48,087 nucleotides of DNA, from the NCBI GenBank assembly GCA_002747145.1, contig PDTI01000008.1, positions 1 through 48,087 of the forward strand, read 5' to 3'. Both the position numbers and the translations under genes were made by a program. The notes under the pieces were generated by a model. That model was not told the origin of the DNA. It was given only the letters and a program-made list of their open reading frames with translations, and did not search any database. Positions 1-10,536 of the stretch are shown piece by piece. This DNA comes from Desulfobacter postgatei (GTDB lineage Bacteria; Desulfobacterota; Desulfobacteria; Desulfobacterales; Desulfobacteraceae). Each line of letters opens with the position of its first letter. Positions within the stretch are counted from its first letter, which is position 1.

Positions 1-12
1 ATTCATTTTTTT

Positions 13-42
13 GAACCACCTATTTATGCTTGGTTCCTTTTT
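13..42 (+). terminator. Terminator-like hairpin at left edge
   Basis: Six-base inverted repeat GAACCA/TGGTTC with a 12-base loop, followed by CTTTTT. It reads as a weak rho-independent terminator for a plus-strand gene lying left of the window, which cannot be seen. Confidence 0.4.
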
Positions 43-76
43 CTGAACGTCTGGGTTAATCGTGCAGATATAAAAG

Positions 77-105
77 GGCGGCCCACTTGCGAAGGCCGCC
101 TTTTT
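77..105. terminator. Bidirectional terminator after ahcY
   Basis: A perfect 7-bp GC stem (GGCGGCC/GGCCGCC, loop of 10) with TTTTT on the plus side and CTTTTAT on the minus side. It lies 24 bases beyond the ahcY stop codon, so on the minus strand it probably ends the metK-ahcY transcript; on the plus strand it could serve a gene coming in from the left. Confidence 0.8.
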
Positions 106-128
106 GCATTTTGAGAAACGAACGTCAG

Positions 129-2764
<2,636 letters not shown>

Positions 2765-2805
2765 GATATCTCCTTACGCTTGATATGGGGTCATTTATAT
2801 ATGCA

Positions 2806-2947
2806 GCCTGGGGGATAAAATTTCCCGGCACCGCAAAAAAATTAACCTAAAAATGCATGCACCGTTCTGAATTTTGGTGGGCTTAAGGTTGGGGCATGAT
2901 CAAAAGATCCCTGCACTTTTTAGGTTAAGTCTCATATTCGTTAAACC
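2806..2947 (-). promoter_or_regulatory. metK structured leader: candidate attenuator/riboswitch, class unassigned
   Basis: Read on the minus strand, bases 2928-2912 pair with 2857-2842 to give a 16-bp stem with one bulged base (2916), followed at once by UUUUUUU (about 2841-2835): a terminator in front of metK. The 54-base loop inside carries smaller hairpins, a GAUC/GAUC stem flanked by GG/CC and a CACC/GGUG pair. The 5' arm of the long stem (UUAACC, 2928-2923) can instead pair with GGUUUAA at 2947-2941, a mutually exclusive antiterminator-like stem. A further hairpin at 2829-2806 lies between the U tract and the start codon. The core does not match the SAM-I, SAM-II, SAM-III or SAH consensus as I know them. 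SAM or SAH sensing is inferred only from the genes downstream. Confidence 0.6.
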
Positions 2948-2971
2948 ATACGTGAAACGAAAAAATATTAT

Positions 2972-3002
2972 ATTATATGGCACTTATCATCACCTTTGTC
3001 AA
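2972..3002 (-). promoter_or_regulatory. Promoter of metK-ahcY
   Basis: On the minus strand a perfect TTGACA (3002-2997) and a perfect TATAAT (2977-2972) are separated by 19 bases, with a second TATAAT register at 2972-2967. A transcript from here carries the whole structured leader. The 19-base spacing is longer than ideal. Confidence 0.6.
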
Positions 3003-3009
3003 TGGCATA

Positions 3010-3039
3010 CAAACATGTATCAAGATATCTGTATGTTTG
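3010..3039. promoter_or_regulatory. Inverted repeat between divergent SAM-cycle promoters
   Basis: CAAACAT (3010-3016) and ATGTTTG (3033-3039) form an inverted repeat with the small palindrome AGATATCT inside. It lies between the -35 boxes of metK (minus) and the adenosine kinase (plus), where one regulator could control both. In several proteobacteria the ArsR-type repressor SahR controls SAM-cycle genes; whether this is such a site is a guess. Confidence 0.4.
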
Positions 3040-3060
3040 CATACAGCACCATAAAAGACC

Positions 3061-3088
3061 TTGACAATCGCGCCAAACTTTTTAATGA
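3061..3088 (+). promoter_or_regulatory. Promoter of the adenosine kinase gene
   Basis: TTGACA at 3061-3066, then 16 bases, then TAATGA at 3083-3088. It sits 39 bases upstream of the ATG at 3127. Because the -35 box starts with TTG in frame with the gene, a gene finder may wrongly place the start here. Confidence 0.5.
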
Positions 3089-3126
3089 TAACATCATTTT
3101 TTTTAAAAATAACATGGAGATATATT

Positions 3127-4101
3127 ATGCTTTCGAATCATACCATCACTGGAATCGGCTCTGCTTTAGTGGATGTTCTTATCAATGATACCGATCAATT
3201 TTTAAAAAAATTTAATAAAAAAAAGGGGGGAATGACGTATGTTACGGCACAGGAACAGCAAGCGATCATTTCAGCCTCATCCCAGGTTCCGGTGATTGTA
3301 CCTGGCGGGGCAGCCTGCAACACCATTTTAGGTGTGGGCATGCTTGGCGGTTCAGCCAGGTTCATCGGGGCCCGGGGCAAAGATGATTATGGGGATATTT
3401 TTGAAAGCGAGGTGCGAAAGTGTGGGGTCGAGCCTGTGCTCAGCTGCTTTGACACCCCCACAGGCAAGGTCTTATCCGTTGTAACACCGGATGCCCAGCG
3501 CTCCATGTTCACGGATCTTGGCGCCTCAGGCCTGATGGATCCTGCCGCCGTTACCGATCAACTGTTTTCAGATACAGCCATCGCCCTTGTGGAAGGCTAC
3601 CTGCTGTTTAACCGCGACCTGATCATGGCTGCGCTTAAAGCGGCCAAAGGGGCCGGCGCCCTGGTGGCCCTAGATCTGGCAAGCTTTGAGGTGGTCAATG
3701 CCTCCAAAGATATTCTGCAGGATCTGGTGACAGCATATGTGGACATCCTTATTGCCAACGAGGATGAGGCCCAGGCCTATACCGGGGAGTCAGATGAAAA
3801 GACCGCCCTTGAAAAGCTGTCTGACAACGTGACCTATGCGGTATTAAAAGTGGGAAGCCGGGGCAGTTATGTGCACCACGACAATACAGTCACCCGCATT
3901 GAGCCGGTCGCAGGCAATCCACCGGTTGACACCACAGGGGCCGGGGATTTGTGGGCAGCCGGCTTTCTATACGGCATTGCCAATAACCTGTCCATCGAAA
4001 AAAGCGGTCAGTTAGGATCAATGTGCGGATACGAGGTGTGCCAGGTCATGGGTGCCCAGATTCCGGGCCCAATATGGGAAAAAATCAAGGCGACGATATA
4101 G
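3127..4101 (+). CDS. PfkB-family carbohydrate/nucleoside kinase, probable adenosine kinase
   Basis: Ribokinase-fold kinase of 324 residues. It has the N-terminal glycine-rich motif GGAACNTILGVGMLGG and the PfkB C-terminal signature DTTGAGDLWAAGF, whose Asp is the catalytic base. Divergent placement next to metK-ahcY suggests it phosphorylates the adenosine released by AhcY to AMP, pulling SAH hydrolysis forward. The substrate is inferred from context and general similarity to adenosine-kinase-like PfkB proteins; another sugar or nucleoside is possible. ATG 3127 is chosen because GGAG lies 7 bases upstream, whereas the in-frame TTG at 3061 coincides with the -35 box. The gene is monocistronic; convergent lon ends 144 bases downstream. 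Confidence 0.85.
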   Translation: MLSNHTITGIGSALVDVLINDTDQFLKKFNKKKGGMTYVTAQEQQAIISASSQVPVIVPGGAACNTILGVGMLGGSARFIGARGKDDYGDIFESEVRKCGVEPVLSCFDTPTGKVLSVVTPDAQRSMFTDLGASGLMDPAAVTDQLFSDTAIALVEGYLLFNRDLIMAALKAAKGAGALVALDLASFEVVNASKDILQDLVTAYVDILIANEDEAQAYTGESDEKTALEKLSDNVTYAVLKVGSRGSYVHHDNTVTRIEPVAGNPPVDTTGAGDLWAAGFLYGIANNLSIEKSGQLGSMCGYEVCQVMGAQIPGPIWEKIKATI

Positions 4102-4135
4102 TGTTTAACCGAAAAGCCACCCACCTGCGGTGTTG

Positions 4136-4153
4136 CAGAAAAATTTTTTTCTG
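4136..4153. terminator. AT-rich palindrome between convergent genes
   Basis: CAGAAAAA and TTTTTCTG face each other across two T bases in the 144-base gap between the adenosine kinase and lon stop codons. It could act as a weak bidirectional terminator; no GC-rich stem is seen in this gap. Confidence 0.3.
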
Positions 4154-4245
4154 TGCCTTGCACCTGGGTAACTTTGTGGACATCTCCTTGCTAACGATCC
4201 GCCCAGACACAGGTTTTCGTTCAGGCAGCAAACATCCGCAAATTA

Positions 4246-6639
4246 TTATTTGAAGACAATCCTGTATACCTCTTTATATTTTTTAACAAAATGAAACTTG
4301 ATGCCCTCTTTAATATGTTCGGGCAGTTTCTTGAAATCACTGGTACACCCATGGGGCAGGATGATCTCTTTGATACCCACCCGCCGGGCGGCAATAATTT
4401 TTTCCTTGATTCCGCCCACGGCCAGGACATCACCTGTCAGTGTAAGCTCGCCGGTCATGGCCAAAGGTCTTTTGATCTGCCGGTCCGATGCCAGGGATAC
4501 AATGGCGGTGGCAATGGTGACGCCTGCACTGGGGCCATCTTTGGGTGTGGCCCCTTCGGGTACATGGATATGGATAAAGGCCTCATCAAAATAATCATGA
4601 CTGATACCATACCGTGTGGATGATGAACGCACATGGGAAAGTGCAATGGCGGCGGATTCCTGCATCACGTCCCCAAGCTTTCCGGTCAGTTTGAACCCGG
4701 AATTTTTTCCATGCACTTTCACCGCCTCAATGGACAAGGTCGCACCGCCCAAGGCGGTCCAGGCAAGGCCTGTCACAATCCCGACGCCCGTCATCTGTTT
4801 TTCGGGGGTGAATCTGGGCGGTCCCAGCAGATCTTTCAGGGACTTGATGTTGATCTGGATCTTCTCCTTTTCCTCCTTTAAAATCTTGACAATGCTTTTG
4901 CGGATGATCTTGTTCAAAGACTTTTCAAGATTACGAACCCCGGCTTCCCGGGCATAGCCCTCAATGAGATGCCGGATGGTGGGATCGGTGATGGTGATGA
5001 TGGAGGCATTGAGCTTATTTCGCTTCAAAAGTTTGGGCCACAGATGCTTTCTTGCGATCTCCAGCTTTTCAGATGTGATATACCCGCTTAAATTGATCCG
5101 GTCCATACGATCCAGCAAGGGGGGCGGGATGGTGTCCAGGGTATTGGCCGTGCAGATGAACAGCACCTTGGACAGATCAATGCGAAGATCCAGGTAATGA
5201 TCCAAAAATGATGTATTCTGTTCGGGGTCCAGCACTTCCAGCAATGCCGAGGCAGGATCTCCCTGGTAGGATATCCCTATTTTATCAATCTCATCAAGCA
5301 TGATCACAGGATTGGCCACTGCCGTGTCCTTCAACGCCTGGACCAGTTTGCCGGGCAATGCCCCCACATAGGTGCGCCGATGCCCCTTGATCTCTGCCTC
5401 ATCGCGCATTCCCCCCAGGGAAAACCGGTAAAATTTGCGGCCCAGGGCTTCGGCAATGGACTTGCCAATGGAGGTTTTTCCCACGCCGGGCGGTCCCACA
5501 AATAAAATGATGGATCCTGAAATATCCTTTTTATAGACGCCTGCGGCAAAGAACTCAATGATCCGCTCCTTGACATCAGACAGGCCGGCATGATCCCGGT
5601 CAAGCACGTTTTCGGCCCGCACAATATCCATATTATCTTCGGAATAGATCCCCCAGGGAAAAGAGGTGACCCAGTCCAGATAGTTACGGGTCACCCCATA
5701 TTCCGAAGACCCGGTTTCCAGCACGGACAGCTTTTCAATTTCCTCGTCAAAGCGTTTGACCACATGGTCCGGCGGATCAAGTTTTTCAAATCGCTCCTTG
5801 AACTTATCCACATCAGAGGTTTTGTCGTCCTTTTGGATGCCAAGTTCTTTCTGGATCGCCTTAAGCTGCTCTTTGAGAAAAAATTTGCGTTTGTTGTCAT
5901 CTATCTTGGTGTTGATGTCCTTCTGGATTTTTGTCTGCAGCTTGGCAATCTCAATCTCCTTTTGTAAAAGCATCATCACCTTTTTCATCCGGTCCAGAAT
6001 GGATTCGGTTTCAAGGATACCCTGCAGATCATCCCCGGAAGCCGTGGTAATGCCCGCCGCAAAATCGGTCAAAGGCGACGGCTGATCCGGTGAAAACCGG
6101 TTCAGGTATTGTTTGAGTTCTTCCGAATACAACGGATTCAGGGATAAAAGCTGTTTGATATTTGAAATAATGGAAATGGCATAGGCTTTGACCTTATCCT
6201 CATCATCCCTGGATTCAGAAAAATATTCCACTTCCGCCACAAAGGGCGGCTTGTCAGACAAAAATTTTTTGATTTTAAACCGTTCCAGGCCCTGGGCAAT
6301 GAACTGCAGATTGCCATCCACTTCCTGAAGGTGGAGCATGCGAACAATGCATCCGATCTTGGGAAAATCTTCTTTATATACATACTTTTCCTTGACTTCA
6401 CTGAAGTAGGACAGCCCCAAAAAACCATGGTTTTCTTTGGCTGATTTGGACAGGGTTGATTCCCAGCGCTGCTTGCTGACAAATAAAGGCTGAACCTGTG
6501 CCGGCAGGTGAGGACGTCCGGTGATGGGGACAAGATACAAAATGTTAGGCCTGGTACTCGGGGTAACCAGTTCGCCTCTGCTTTCCTCTTCCTCTTCTGT
6601 TACAATCTCAGGCGTAATAGGTTTGGGATCATCGCTCAT
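4246..6639 (-). CDS. lon: ATP-dependent Lon protease
   Basis: Cytosolic AAA+ serine protease that degrades misfolded and regulatory proteins. The 797-residue chain shows the LonA order: N-terminal substrate domain (about 30-230) after an acidic Glu-rich start, a coiled-coil region (about 230-300), the AAA+ module with Walker A GPPGVGKT at 382-389 and Walker B IMLDEIDKIG, and the C-terminal protease domain with the Ser-Lys dyad, Ser704 in DGPSAG and Lys747 in GGIKEK. Length is normal for LonA. ATG 6639 follows an AGAGGTG ribosome site. The gene stands alone, convergent with the adenosine kinase; no heat-shock element could be identified in the 275 bases upstream. Confidence 0.98.
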   Translation of the reverse strand: MSDDPKPITPEIVTEEEEESRGELVTPSTRPNILYLVPITGRPHLPAQVQPLFVSKQRWESTLSKSAKENHGFLGLSYFSEVKEKYVYKEDFPKIGCIVRMLHLQEVDGNLQFIAQGLERFKIKKFLSDKPPFVAEVEYFSESRDDEDKVKAYAISIISNIKQLLSLNPLYSEELKQYLNRFSPDQPSPLTDFAAGITTASGDDLQGILETESILDRMKKVMMLLQKEIEIAKLQTKIQKDINTKIDDNKRKFFLKEQLKAIQKELGIQKDDKTSDVDKFKERFEKLDPPDHVVKRFDEEIEKLSVLETGSSEYGVTRNYLDWVTSFPWGIYSEDNMDIVRAENVLDRDHAGLSDVKERIIEFFAAGVYKKDISGSIILFVGPPGVGKTSIGKSIAEALGRKFYRFSLGGMRDEAEIKGHRRTYVGALPGKLVQALKDTAVANPVIMLDEIDKIGISYQGDPASALLEVLDPEQNTSFLDHYLDLRIDLSKVLFICTANTLDTIPPPLLDRMDRINLSGYITSEKLEIARKHLWPKLLKRNKLNASIITITDPTIRHLIEGYAREAGVRNLEKSLNKIIRKSIVKILKEEKEKIQINIKSLKDLLGPPRFTPEKQMTGVGIVTGLAWTALGGATLSIEAVKVHGKNSGFKLTGKLGDVMQESAAIALSHVRSSSTRYGISHDYFDEAFIHIHVPEGATPKDGPSAGVTIATAIVSLASDRQIKRPLAMTGELTLTGDVLAVGGIKEKIIAARRVGIKEIILPHGCTSDFKKLPEHIKEGIKFHFVKKYKEVYRIVFK

Positions 6640-6737
6640 GGTTTCACCTCTATCATGAAAAGTTATTGATTACGGGTAAAGGCTACAACAGCATGTCCTC
6701 ATACTATAATCAAACTTGACGGTCTGACAATACGTTA

Positions 6738-6790
6738 AGAGTCTGTTTGATAATTGATGAATCGGCTGCAATCCCATGAAAATGGCTCCA
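6738..6790 (+). repeat. Family A repeat, single-end fragment (A1)
   Basis: About 53 bases matching one end of family A (AGAGTCTGTTTGATAATTG, then the GAATCGGCTGCA arm and ATGAAAATGG). The rest of the element is missing. A TA dinucleotide sits directly before the tip, as in the other copies. It lies between lon and the DtxR-type regulator. Confidence 0.8.
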
Positions 6791-6851
6791 AGGGATAACT
6801 TGCAAAATGTGTTACATTGCCTAATTTTTTTTAAAACTTTCAAAAAATATA

Positions 6852-6880
6852 TTGATAAACTTATCAAGACACTTCATTAT
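6852..6880 (+). promoter_or_regulatory. Promoter with overlapping palindromic operator
   Basis: TTGATAAACTTATCAA (6852-6867) is a palindrome with 7 matched positions in each half. Its first six bases form a -35 box (TTGATA), with CATTAT at 6875-6880 as -10 after 17 bases. A dimer bound here would block polymerase, so the downstream DtxR-type regulator probably represses itself. Confidence 0.5.
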
Positions 6881-6914
6881 AAGAAATGCTAAATTTTAAA
6901 CTGGAGGAAGACAA

Positions 6915-7322
6915 ATGACAAAATCACTTGAGCTGTCCGAAAGCCTGGAAGATTACCTTGAAACCATACTTGATCTTCAAACCGTCAATACGGTTGCCCG
7001 GTCAAAGGATATTGCCGAACGCCTTGACATCAAGCGCGGGTCCGTCACCGGGATGCTCAAAAAGCTGGCTGCCCAGGAACTGATCAATTACGAACCCTAC
7101 GGCTATGTCACCCTGACAGCCAAAGGCCAAAAAATAGCAAAAGAAATTGAAAAGCGCCATATTATGTTAAAGGATTTTCTGATCCGTTATATCGGCGTGG
7201 AGGAACAAAAGGCTGACGACACGGCGTGCCGCATGGAACATGCTATGGACGCATCCACCTTTAAAAAGTTCCAGGCCTTTATTCAAAGCATGGACGACTG
7301 CCCCCACCGGGAAGGATCTTAA
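6915..7322 (+). CDS. DtxR/MntR-family metal-dependent regulator (short form)
   Basis: Winged helix-turn-helix repressor of 135 residues that binds DNA when loaded with Mn(II) or Fe(II). The N-terminal 65 residues fit the DtxR HTH (ESLEDYLETILDL, then SKDIAERLDIKRGSVTGMLKKL), followed by a dimerisation/metal domain with EKRH and MEHAMD, which hold likely metal ligands. The C-terminal SH3 domain of DtxR/IdeR is absent, so it resembles MntR. ATG 6915 has GGAGG 8 bases upstream. It is monocistronic and ends 10 bases from the convergent RND gene, with no terminator between them. No metal transporter is adjacent, so its regulon cannot be read from context; the palindrome at its own -35 suggests autoregulation. 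Confidence 0.88.
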   Translation: MTKSLELSESLEDYLETILDLQTVNTVARSKDIAERLDIKRGSVTGMLKKLAAQELINYEPYGYVTLTAKGQKIAKEIEKRHIMLKDFLIRYIGVEEQKADDTACRMEHAMDASTFKKFQAFIQSMDDCPHREGS

Positions 7323-7332
7323 GTCATAGGGC

Positions 7333-10300
7333 TTAACCTCTTTGTTCATCCTGCCCGCCTGTTAAAAACAGGGCCCAATCACGAATGACCACATACAGGG
7401 TCGGTACAAAAATCAGGGTCAGGACCGTAGCGGCAATCAGACCGAAACTGATACTTACAGCCATGGGAATGAGAAATCTGGCCTGGAAGCTTGTTTCCGT
7501 TAAAAGCGGGGCAAGACCTGCCACGGTGGTAAAGGAGGTCAGAATCACAGGGCGGAACCGGGTTTCACCGGACTTGATCACGGCCTCAAATACGCCGGTC
7601 CCCCCAGCCACTTCAACGTTAATAAAGTCAATGAGAATCAAGGAGTCGTTGACCACAACGCCGGAAAGCGCCACAATTCCAAAAATGGAAATAATGGTAA
7701 TATCCAGACCCATTATAAGATGTCCCAAAATCGCCCCGATGAGCCCAAAGGGGATCGCGGTCATGATGATCAATGGCTGGCTGTAGGAGCGAAACTGGCT
7801 TGCCAAAAGCAGAAAAATGATCATGGCTGCCACAATAAACCCTTTCATCAGGCTCTCCATGGACTCCTTGCTGCGCTTGGTCTGGCCTCCAAGATCATAC
7901 TCAACCCCGGGAAAACGCTTGATCATGTCAGGCAGAAATTGTTTTTTTAAATCCTTTACAATATTCTGGGCATTGGCAACACCCTCATCAATATCGGAAG
8001 TCACCGTAATGCCCCTGTGCCTGTTCGCACGCTTAATTGTGGCGTATCCCCGTTTGGCCTCAATGCGGGCCACCTGGTTCAGGGGAATGTCCCGGTTGTC
8101 CTTTGTCCGGATGCGAAGCCGGTCTATGCTGGATTCGGTTTCCCTTTCCTGCTTGGAATACCGGACCATGACCTTGACATCATCTTTCCCACGCTGAATT
8201 TTAAGGACCTCATCACCATAATAGCCCTGGCGAAGCTGGGTGGCGATGTCGGCCATGGTCACGCCTAAAGACTCCGCACCCGGCCGGATATAGATCTGTT
8301 TTTCCATTTTTCCGGATCTGAAGTCATCGGTGATGTCAAAGGTGCCTGGATAGGATGCAATCTCCTGCTTAAGGGCCTGGGCTGCCGCTTCCATTTGGGC
8401 AAACTCACTGCCTTGCAGACGGATCTCAATGGGGTTTCCCCCGGGATCGGCACCGATAATGGTAAATGTAGCCTGCTCTACTCCGAGAATATCACCCGTA
8501 AATTCCCGCCATTTGGCCGCCACTTCCGAAGCCAGGATATCCGGACGCTGGGCAGCCGGCAGTATCTCAATCCAGGCTTCACCACAATGCCCGCCAAAGA
8601 CCCCCTCTTTCCAGTCCCGGCGTGGAATAACCCCCACCAGGGAGAAGGTGTTTACGATAAGATCTTTTTTATCCTCAACCCGGTCCCTGAAATACGCGTT
8701 GAGTTTAAAGGCGCCGACTTCAATCTGTTTAATGGTTTTCTGGGTGGTCTCAAAGGGGGTGCCCAAGGGGTAAACAATTTCGGACAGCATCCAGTAGGAA
8801 TCCGTTTTCGGAAAAAACGTGTACGGTAGATGCCCGCCGGCAATCAATCCTAAACTTATGATCAGACAGCCGACACCCAGCGCCAGGGTAAAATATTTAT
8901 TTTTAACGCAATAACGCAGTGTTGGCAGATAATAGGCATAGATAATGCGATTCATCCCTTTTTCCATACGAATTCTGAGAACACCGTGAATATATAAAAG
9001 ATCTGTTTTGATCCAGTGGATCCAGAAAAACAGCATCTTGAAAATCTTTGACCGGCTTTCCTCCTCAGGTGAGTGGGACAGGGCACCTTCCAGGTGGGCC
9101 GGAAGGATAAAAAAGGCTTCCAAAAGGGATATGAAAAGAATGCAGATCACGGACTGGGGCATGACAGCGATGAACTTTCCCATGATACCGGTGATGAACA
9201 TTAACGGTGAAAACGCCACAATAGTGGTGGTTACGGCCATGACCACCGGCCCGCCAACCTGTTCCATGGCCGCCATGACAGCCTGCTTGGGTGTTTTTCC
9301 AGCAGAGTAGTGGGTATAAACATTCTCGCCCACAATAATGGCGTCATCCACAAGGATGCCCAGGGTCATGATAAACCCGAACAACGAGAGCATATTTATG
9401 GACGCACCAATGTTTTCCAGGAAAAGAAACGCCCCCATAAAAGTGATGGGAATACCCGAAGCCACCCAGAAGGCAAGGCCTAAATCCAGGAACAAAGCCA
9501 GCACCACAAAGACCAGAACAATACCCTGGATGCCGTTTTTCAACAAAAGATCAATACGGTTCTGAACCATATCCGCTATATTGTACCAGTGTCCAAGATG
9601 TATCCCCTTGGGTAGATCGTCCCGGGCATTGTCAATATAAGCAAGCACCCGGTTGGAAATGGCAATGGTATCCTGGGAACTGGTGCGTTTGACCACCACC
9701 ATGGCGGCAGGCTGCCCGTTAAACCGGGATTGAAGATCCAGATCCTCAAACCCGTCAACCACCCGGGCCACATCTCCGATCCGGACCACAGTACCATCAG
9801 CCCTTGTCAACAGAGGGATCTGTTCATATTCAGCACCGGTATACCGTTTGCCCTTGGTCCGGATTAAAAACTCGCCGCCGCTGGTTTTAATCAGTCCGCC
9901 GGGCAGTTCAAGACTTCCCGTCTCGACAGCTCGCACCACATCATTAAAGGACAAAGAGAATTTGCGCAAGTTTTCTTCGGAAATTTCCACTGAAATCTCA
10001 TACTCCCGGACACCTGTGATCTCTGCCAGGGAAATCTCATCAAAATTGACCAGGTCATCCCTTATTTTTTCGGCAGTCTGTTTAAGGATTCGTTCTTCCA
10101 CATCACCGTAAACAGCCACATAAATAGCCGGCTCATTGTTTTTAATTTCAACTACCACGGGATCTTCTGCCTGGGTGGGAAAAGAGTCAATCAGGTCAAT
10201 CTCTGTTCTGACTTCGTTGAGCTTTTCAGTAATATCCGTGCCGGCATCAAGTTCCAGCGTCACCTCGGCATGGCCTTCAACCGCCGTAGAATATATGTTT

Positions 10301-10536
10301 TTTATATTTTCAAGGCTTTTAAGCTGCTCTTCAATTTTGATGCATATGCCCTCTTCCACATCCTCGGGAGAGGCTCCCGGATAATCCACGGCAATACTGA
10401 TCATACCCAAAGAGAACCGCGGAAACATCTCCCGTTTCATGTTCATGGCCGTGAAGATCCCGGCCACAATCAAAAACACCATGATCAGGTTTACCGTAAC
10501 CCGATGCTCTACAGACCATTTACCCAGCGCTTTCAT
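7333..10536 (-). CDS. RND-family efflux transporter, inner-membrane pump
   Basis: Proton-driven exporter of 1067 residues with the AcrB-type plan: one N-terminal membrane helix (about 12-32), a large periplasmic porter loop, a block of helices (about 335-560), a second periplasmic loop, and a final block of helices. GILVDDAIIVGENVY carries the conserved Asp pair of the proton relay in helix 4. The sequence belongs to the broad hydrophobe/amphiphile export group rather than the metal group, judged from its N terminus (NMKREMFPRF). The substrate cannot be read. Its start overlaps the end of the membrane-fusion protein gene by 4 bases, so translation is coupled. No outer-membrane TolC-like partner is in the window. 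Confidence 0.93.
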   Translation of the reverse strand: MKALGKWSVEHRVTVNLIMVFLIVAGIFTAMNMKREMFPRFSLGMISIAVDYPGASPEDVEEGICIKIEEQLKSLENIKNIYSTAVEGHAEVTLELDAGTDITEKLNEVRTEIDLIDSFPTQAEDPVVVEIKNNEPAIYVAVYGDVEERILKQTAEKIRDDLVNFDEISLAEITGVREYEISVEISEENLRKFSLSFNDVVRAVETGSLELPGGLIKTSGGEFLIRTKGKRYTGAEYEQIPLLTRADGTVVRIGDVARVVDGFEDLDLQSRFNGQPAAMVVVKRTSSQDTIAISNRVLAYIDNARDDLPKGIHLGHWYNIADMVQNRIDLLLKNGIQGIVLVFVVLALFLDLGLAFWVASGIPITFMGAFLFLENIGASINMLSLFGFIMTLGILVDDAIIVGENVYTHYSAGKTPKQAVMAAMEQVGGPVVMAVTTTIVAFSPLMFITGIMGKFIAVMPQSVICILFISLLEAFFILPAHLEGALSHSPEEESRSKIFKMLFFWIHWIKTDLLYIHGVLRIRMEKGMNRIIYAYYLPTLRYCVKNKYFTLALGVGCLIISLGLIAGGHLPYTFFPKTDSYWMLSEIVYPLGTPFETTQKTIKQIEVGAFKLNAYFRDRVEDKKDLIVNTFSLVGVIPRRDWKEGVFGGHCGEAWIEILPAAQRPDILASEVAAKWREFTGDILGVEQATFTIIGADPGGNPIEIRLQGSEFAQMEAAAQALKQEIASYPGTFDITDDFRSGKMEKQIYIRPGAESLGVTMADIATQLRQGYYGDEVLKIQRGKDDVKVMVRYSKQERETESSIDRLRIRTKDNRDIPLNQVARIEAKRGYATIKRANRHRGITVTSDIDEGVANAQNIVKDLKKQFLPDMIKRFPGVEYDLGGQTKRSKESMESLMKGFIVAAMIIFLLLASQFRSYSQPLIIMTAIPFGLIGAILGHLIMGLDITIISIFGIVALSGVVVNDSLILIDFINVEVAGGTGVFEAVIKSGETRFRPVILTSFTTVAGLAPLLTETSFQARFLIPMAVSISFGLIAATVLTLIFVPTLYVVIRDWALFLTGGQDEQRG

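Noticed and set aside
2842..2928. Canonical SAM-I (S-box) or SAH riboswitch upstream of metK
   Set aside because: The conserved core sequences of those classes as I know them are not found; only the general attenuator geometry is visible, so the class is left open.
3061..3126. Upstream TTG start for the adenosine kinase adding 22 residues
   Set aside because: The TTG is the first triplet of the -35 box, the added peptide is not kinase-like, and ATG 3127 has GGAG at proper spacing.
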